Source: Silurus meridionalis | Taxonomy: Eukaryota; Chordata; Actinopteri; Siluriformes; Siluridae | Direction: 5' to 3' | NCBI RefSeq assembly: GCF_014805685.1 | Contig: NC_060911.1 | Coordinates: 15,433,712 to 15,497,711, forward strand | Length of the DNA stretch: 64,000 bases | Shown here: positions 59,370 to 64,000 of the stretch, piece by piece | Layout: each line of letters opens with the position of its first letter | Numbering within the stretch: position 1 is the stretch's first letter | The notes under the pieces: model-generated | Databases searched by the model: none | Seen by the model: the letters and a program-made list of their open reading frames with translations, nothing else | Told to the model about the DNA's origin: nothing | Made by a program: the position numbers and the translations under genes

Positions 59370-59441
59370 ACCAGGGACAACACCAGGGACGACAACACAC
59401 ACCATCAGGGACAACACACACACCATCAGGGACAACACACA

Positions 59442-59485
<44 letters not shown>

Positions 59486-59576
59486 ATCAAGGACAACACT
59501 AACACATCACCAGGGACAACACACACCACCAGGGACAACACACACCTCCAGAGACAACACACATACATCCAGGGAC

Positions 59577-59613
<37 letters not shown>

Positions 59614-59965
59614 CCAGAGACAACACACACACCTCCAGAGACAACACACATACACACCTCCAGAGACAACACACACACACACCACCAGGGACAGCATACA
59701 CACCTCCAGAGACAACACACACACCACCAGGGACAATATAAACACTTCCAGAGACAACACACACACCACCAGGGACAACATAAACACTTCCAGAAACAAC
59801 ACACACACCACCAGAGACAACATACACGACTCCAGAGATAACACACACCTGCAGGGACAACATACACACCTCTAGGGACAACACACACACCAACAGGGAC
59901 AACATACACACCACCAGGGACAGAATACACACCTCCAGAGACAACACACACAACCAGGGACAGGT
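59370..59965. repeat. Minisatellite of CACCAGGGACAACACACAC type
   Basis: Alternating units CACCAGGGACAACA and CTCCAGAGACAACA separated by CA runs of varying length. Gives long Thr/His/Asp frames that are not genes. Confidence 0.93.
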
Positions 59966-60259
59966 ACTGTATGTATGTGTGTGTATGGGTGTAGGTATGC
60001 ATGATGTGTGTGTGTGTGTACAGTATATATGTAGGTATGTATGTATGTATGTATGTATGTATGTATGTATGTATGTATGTGTGCATGTAGGTGTGTGTAT
60101 ATATATGTATGTATGTGGGTGTATGTGTGTGTGTAAGTTTGTGTGTATGTGTGTATGTTTGTAAGTGTGTGTATATATGAATGTATGTGTAGGTGTGGCA
60201 AAAAAACAATACCGAGTGGAAAACAAACTAACCAGCAAATAAATAAATGCATTTTTATA

Positions 60260-60324
<65 letters not shown>

Positions 60325-60349
60325 AGTTCTGTGTTTATATGTAAATATG

Positions 60350-60414
<65 letters not shown>
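59966..60414. repeat. GTAT and TG microsatellites
   Basis: GTAT/ATGT runs at about 60,030-60,080 and TG runs at about 60,265-60,310 and 60,355-60,414. Confidence 0.93.
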
Positions 60415-60415
<1 letters not shown>

Positions 60416-60650
60416 AAGTCAAGTCAAGTCAAGTTTATTTGTATAGCGCTTTTCACAACAGACATTGTCTCAAAGCAGCTTTACACAAATCAACAGTGAT
60501 GGTGAATGGTGTGCATTTGTCCCTGATGAGCAAGCCGTGGTGACTGTGGCAGGAAAAACTCCCTTAGATGTTATGAGGAAGAAACCTTGAGAGGAACCAG
60601 ACTCAAAAGGGGAACCCATCCTCATCTGGGTGACATCAAGAGTTTGATCA
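60415..60650 (-). mobile_element. (TCAAG)n retroelement fragment
   Basis: Begins CAAGTCAAGTCAAGTC and reads in reverse through the same sequence as 36,771-37,376 (ATAGCGCTTTTCACAACAG ... AGGAAGAAACCTTGAGAGGA). Longer than the copy at 50,303. No frame. Confidence 0.75.
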
Positions 60651-61008
60651 TAAATCTTTCAACAAAGATTGTGATGTGTTGTTTTGCACAATTCTGAGTG
60701 CAAAACAAACAAAAACAAATAAACAAACAAATAATAAATAAATAACTAAATGTTCTTTAATAGCAAAAGTTTTGCAAATGTATATAAAAAAACAGGAGGA
60801 AGTGACGTTTGAAAACGTGCATCTAAAAAGTTGTAAAGTTTAAAATAAAAGTTGCAGAATTTTTAAACAAATAAAAAAAAAGTATAAAAAGAAGAAATTT
60901 CACATGCAGTGAAAATCAGCAGGAGGTAAATAATCACCTGTGTGTGAGGTTTACACTGATGTCTGCACTTCCCTACTGTATTATCATCATAATCATAACT
61001 GCCCCCTG

Positions 61009-61049
<41 letters not shown>

Positions 61050-61100
61050 TGTCTGGCTACTGATCATTTACTAAATTACTATCTGAGCTCAGAAGTGAGT
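60651..61100. other. Intergenic before gene I
   Basis: AT-rich with a CA run at about 61,014-61,047. Nothing else recognised. Confidence 0.5.
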
Positions 61101-61209
61101 CAATCACACGTAAGAGTCTGAGCAGCAATAAAAGCTGCTCTGCATTCTCCGTCTCCATCCAGAAGCATCTTCAGTTCCAGACCTTCCTCATCTCCTTCTG
61201 CAGGACCAG
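61101..61209 (+). promoter_or_regulatory. Promoter and noncoding exon 1 of gene I
   Basis: TATA-like AATAAAAG at about 61,127-61,134 and a CAATCA at 61,101. The noncoding exon (TCCATCCAGAAGCATCTTCAG...) ends at 61209 before GTAAGA. Confidence 0.5.
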
Positions 61210-61315
61210 GTAAGAAACCCAGCATGATGCTTCTCCTGTCATGTTCGGTAAATGTGCTTGCTAACAGCTGGTTGATATTCGCAGGTTGTCGTGTTGCTTG
61301 TGTTCCTCCGAGACC

Positions 61316-63908
61316 ATGTGGAGCGCCGTGTTCTGCTTCTCGTTCATCTCAGCGGCTTCAGCTGCACCGGTACACCAAAGCTCTGTCTCCTCACTGCGCT
61401 CCTGTACTCAGTACTTCTTAGGCTTTCTGTTTTGTAGGCAGATTTATTTTACTATCTAATGTTTATTTTTACTGACATTCTTAAGTCGTATCTCCACCAC
61501 AGGGTTCCTCGTATGCTCTTCAGAAGAAATGCTTAGTTTCCTTCAATATTCCTTTAAGAATTCTTTAATTTTTCTTTTCACTTTTCACAACTGTGATTAT
61601 TGAGTACACGTGTGATACATTTATGTTTGATCTCCTCAACATCTTAACATTGTTGGTTCTTCAGCAGTTGTTTGGATGATTAGTAGATCTTATCTAACTC
61701 TGAAGGTTCTCCATTCACTTTAAAAGAGGAGAACTCTTTCTGATACAGAGACATGGTGGTGTCAGGCTCTAAACAGAACCATAAGAACCTCAGTAGAACC
61801 CTAATGCCGGATCAGACCCACCAAGAAGTCAAGAACTGTTAAAAATGTCAAAAAGTTAGCGTTCAAAAGAAGAAGGAAAAGAAGACAGAAGACTTTATTC
61901 AGAAGATATTTAATTCAGTGTTCAGAATAAAATACTAAAATGCCGTTTGTTGTTTTACAGCTCTCCAATTTCTACAGTTTCCTGCCGCATTATGGGAACC
62001 AGATGGCCAATCAGGTACACCGCATGACGTCACATGACACGCATATATCAGAGGTCTTCAAACTTTTGTACACCACAGACCAGGTTCCTTCTGAAAATCT
62101 TTTTGAGAGACACACGCATGTTCCTTTAGTTCCTTTGATCAAACGAATCTTTAATGTCCTGATGTTCCTCTTTATTTTTATTCATAAAAGAAATGAAGAA
62201 CAGGTTTACACACTCTGTATCTCCAAACGTTCAGCTGAAACACTTTGCTGGGCCTCTTTTAAAACCTGAGATGTTCTTCACTAGTTTCTTGTTTATCCCA
62301 GAGCAGTACAATAGGATTTTGACTGGGCAGGTTGTTCAGTAGATACATATCATAGCTATTTAACTAGAAAAGAATGAATTATTAAAAAAATGAATCCAAA
62401 GTCATTATTCTGAATCACATATAAAATATGGGCAGGTTTCATATGAATTCTTTCTTCAATATAATTTGAAATGATTAAAGATTCATTTCTATAAAAATCA
62501 CCATGTATTTATTTGAAGGCTGTGAACGACATGTTCTCACCGTCACACCTCCAGGCTGGAGTGACCACGCCCATCAGCATGGAGATTGTACGTTTATTTT
62601 TGTACTTTTTCCCACCAAACATTAACGATAACAAAACCCAACACGTTAGTGTGTAGACCTACAACACGATGAGACGATGAGATGAAATGATTGCATTCGA
62701 GTTTAATCTTCATCATGGTGGTGATCCTCAGTTCCACTTGGTGTCTCACTTTTCCTTTGTTTTGTTCAGCTGCTTCCACCAAGAGGACAAGGAGCCGGAG
62801 CTGTGAGTTTATCACTTATTACTTCTTTCTTATGATATCCTTAAAACATTTTTTATATATATTAATATTAAAAAAAAAGATTAAAAAAAAATCTTAAAAA
62901 GTAATAAAAGAAAGAAGGAAACAAAGAAAAATAGACATAAAAAAGGTATTAACCATTTAAAAGAACGAAAAAATGTAATCACAGAATGTTTTTCAAAGAA
63001 AAAAGAAAAAGAAATTATTATTAATAATAAACAAAAATTGAATTACTCATTTCAAATCTCGATGCTATGAGTATTTTTATTTTCTGATGCAGTTGAGATA
63101 AAACTCTAATAAATAAATAATAAATTAGATAAATAAAATAAATCTAATAAAATTAGCTTCCCATGCAAAAAAATACCAGTAGTAACAAATAATAAATGAA
63201 TGAATAAATAAATAAATTAATGGATTACATAAATAAAATCAAGAAATACAATTCTTCATCAAAACAACAGAAAACTGAGTTTAGCGAATTTGTTTGAAAA
63301 CATGTAAAGCTGGTAAATTAGCTGCTTTTTTTTTTTTTTTTTTTGGTAAATTAGCTTGTTAACATTTTATAATTGATAAAAAATGTGTACTTTTTTCGAG
63401 CTAAACTGCTAGTTTTTAGTGATTTAGCAGAGAATGTTCCTTGAGGCTGAAGACTCGGTGATCAGGATCAGATGTGAGAAACATCTGCCTCCATATTTTA
63501 GCTTGATGAAGCTAATATGTGTTAATGGGTGAGGGTTAGGGTTCTGCTGCTGTTCCTTACCCAGGCTGCACTTTAACATTTCCACACCTCAACATCTGAT
63601 GGTTGTGAGATGATGATTTACTTGTGTAACCATGTTGTGTGTAGGGGACGGGCAGCATGTTTCCCGGCCTGCCAGCGCATCTTCAGCCTGGACCTAACGC
63701 TCCCATCAGCATCGAGGTTTTCACGCTTCATTTCACGTTTTTTTATACTTATGGTCCAAAATACTTTCGTCTAAAATTCTCTCCATAACTGAATATTGAC
63801 TCGAATCTACACCTCTTATTTTTATTGTTCTTATTATAATTAATTATTTTCCAGATCATTCATCCTGGTTTCCAGGGAACTGCAGCAGGAGGACAAGGAT
63901 CTGGAACT
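61316..63908 (+). CDS. Gene I: P/Q-type SCPP-like protein, 5' part
   Basis: ATG at 61316. Coding exons 61316-61369, 61961-62014, 62519-62587, 62770-62802, 63645-63716 and 63855-63908, all phase 0 with GT-AG borders, at least 114 residues. The gene continues past the window. The signal peptide MWSAVFCFSFISAASAAP is followed by LSNFYSFLPHYGNQMANQ. The next two exons, ending TTPISMEI and LLPPRGQGAGA, are echoed by the following pair, ending APISIE and then a Gly/Gln-rich IIHPGFQGTAAGGQGSGT, an exon-pair duplication. Composition (Pro, Gln, Gly, Ser, few charges) and intron phase fit the P/Q-rich SCPP group to which ODAM and SCPP5 belong, but I cannot decide which member it is. Likely secreted to an enamel-, enameloid- or scale-type matrix by family; not shown here. 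Confidence 0.68.
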
Positions 63909-64000
63909 GTGAGTATGAATGAGTATTTATATATAGAGAAGTTGAGTAGTTGATCAGGGTTGCCAGTTTCAGATATTTCACCACTTTCAGATTTTTTTTC

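Noticed and set aside
61316..63908. Naming gene I as odam or scpp5
   Set aside because: Composition and exon phase fit the P/Q-rich SCPP group, but no motif diagnostic of one member could be confirmed without a database search.

Overview
The window comes from a vertebrate nuclear genome, almost certainly a teleost fish and most likely an ostariophysan, possibly a catfish. The grounds are short exons with GT-AG introns, AATAAA signals and TATA promoters, very dense CA/TG, TAA and GATA microsatellites, Tc1-type transposons, a DIRS-type reverse transcriptase, a Gypsy LTR element primed by tRNA-Ser, and a tRNA-Glu-derived SINE. The species assignment is inference. No bacterial features are present.

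The biological core is a cluster of small secreted-protein genes. Their architecture matches the secretory calcium-binding phosphoprotein (SCPP) family: a noncoding or mostly noncoding first exon, an exon ending exactly at the signal peptide, then short phase-0 exons, often carrying S-x-E kinase motifs. I assembled eight tiny plus-strand genes of about 73-90 residues (around 1.3, 11.3, 38.2, 41.2, 43.1, 46.4, 49.6 and 52.4 kb) plus a more divergent one at 57.2 kb. Most have the same three coding exons. Exon one is the signal peptide. Exon two is an acidic segment, in five genes ending in a basic E-K-R site followed by serines. Exon three is an Asn/Tyr-rich segment, a Leu-rich stretch and a Pro-Ala tail. 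Two are broken: the 11.3 kb copy lost its last two exons and the 46.4 kb copy lost its start codon. A larger glycine/methionine/proline-rich 13-exon gene with an RGD motif is present twice on the minus strand (4.2-7.2 and 15.4-18.4 kb). The 5' part of a P/Q-type SCPP-like gene starts at 61.3 kb and runs off the right edge.

Layout: 1-2,490 holds a tandem repeat, a microsatellite block and gene A. Unit 1 (about 2,494-12,645) and unit 2 (about 13,446-40,860) are a segmental tandem duplication. Each carries the RGD gene followed by a micro-SCPP gene, and an 800-bp DIRS fragment lies between them. Unit 2 is inflated by a 14.7-kb tandem Gypsy array (LTR-internal-LTR-internal-LTR, 19,826-34,562) and smaller insertions. 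From 40.9 to 57.6 kb comes the micro-SCPP array, including a recent 2.8-kb tandem duplication (genes G1/G2, the second with a Tc1 element downstream). From 57.9 to 60.4 kb there is almost nothing but TG/CA repeat and a minisatellite. The last 3 kb is the P/Q-type gene.

The seven most similar micro-SCPP promoters share one arrangement: an inverted CCAAT box (ATTGG) 26-29 bp upstream of a TATA box. This suggests co-regulation as a set. Function (scale, dermal, tooth or other mineral or matrix tissue, or released peptide) cannot be read from the sequence. I assign no gene symbols because I cannot securely match individual members to named SCPP genes.
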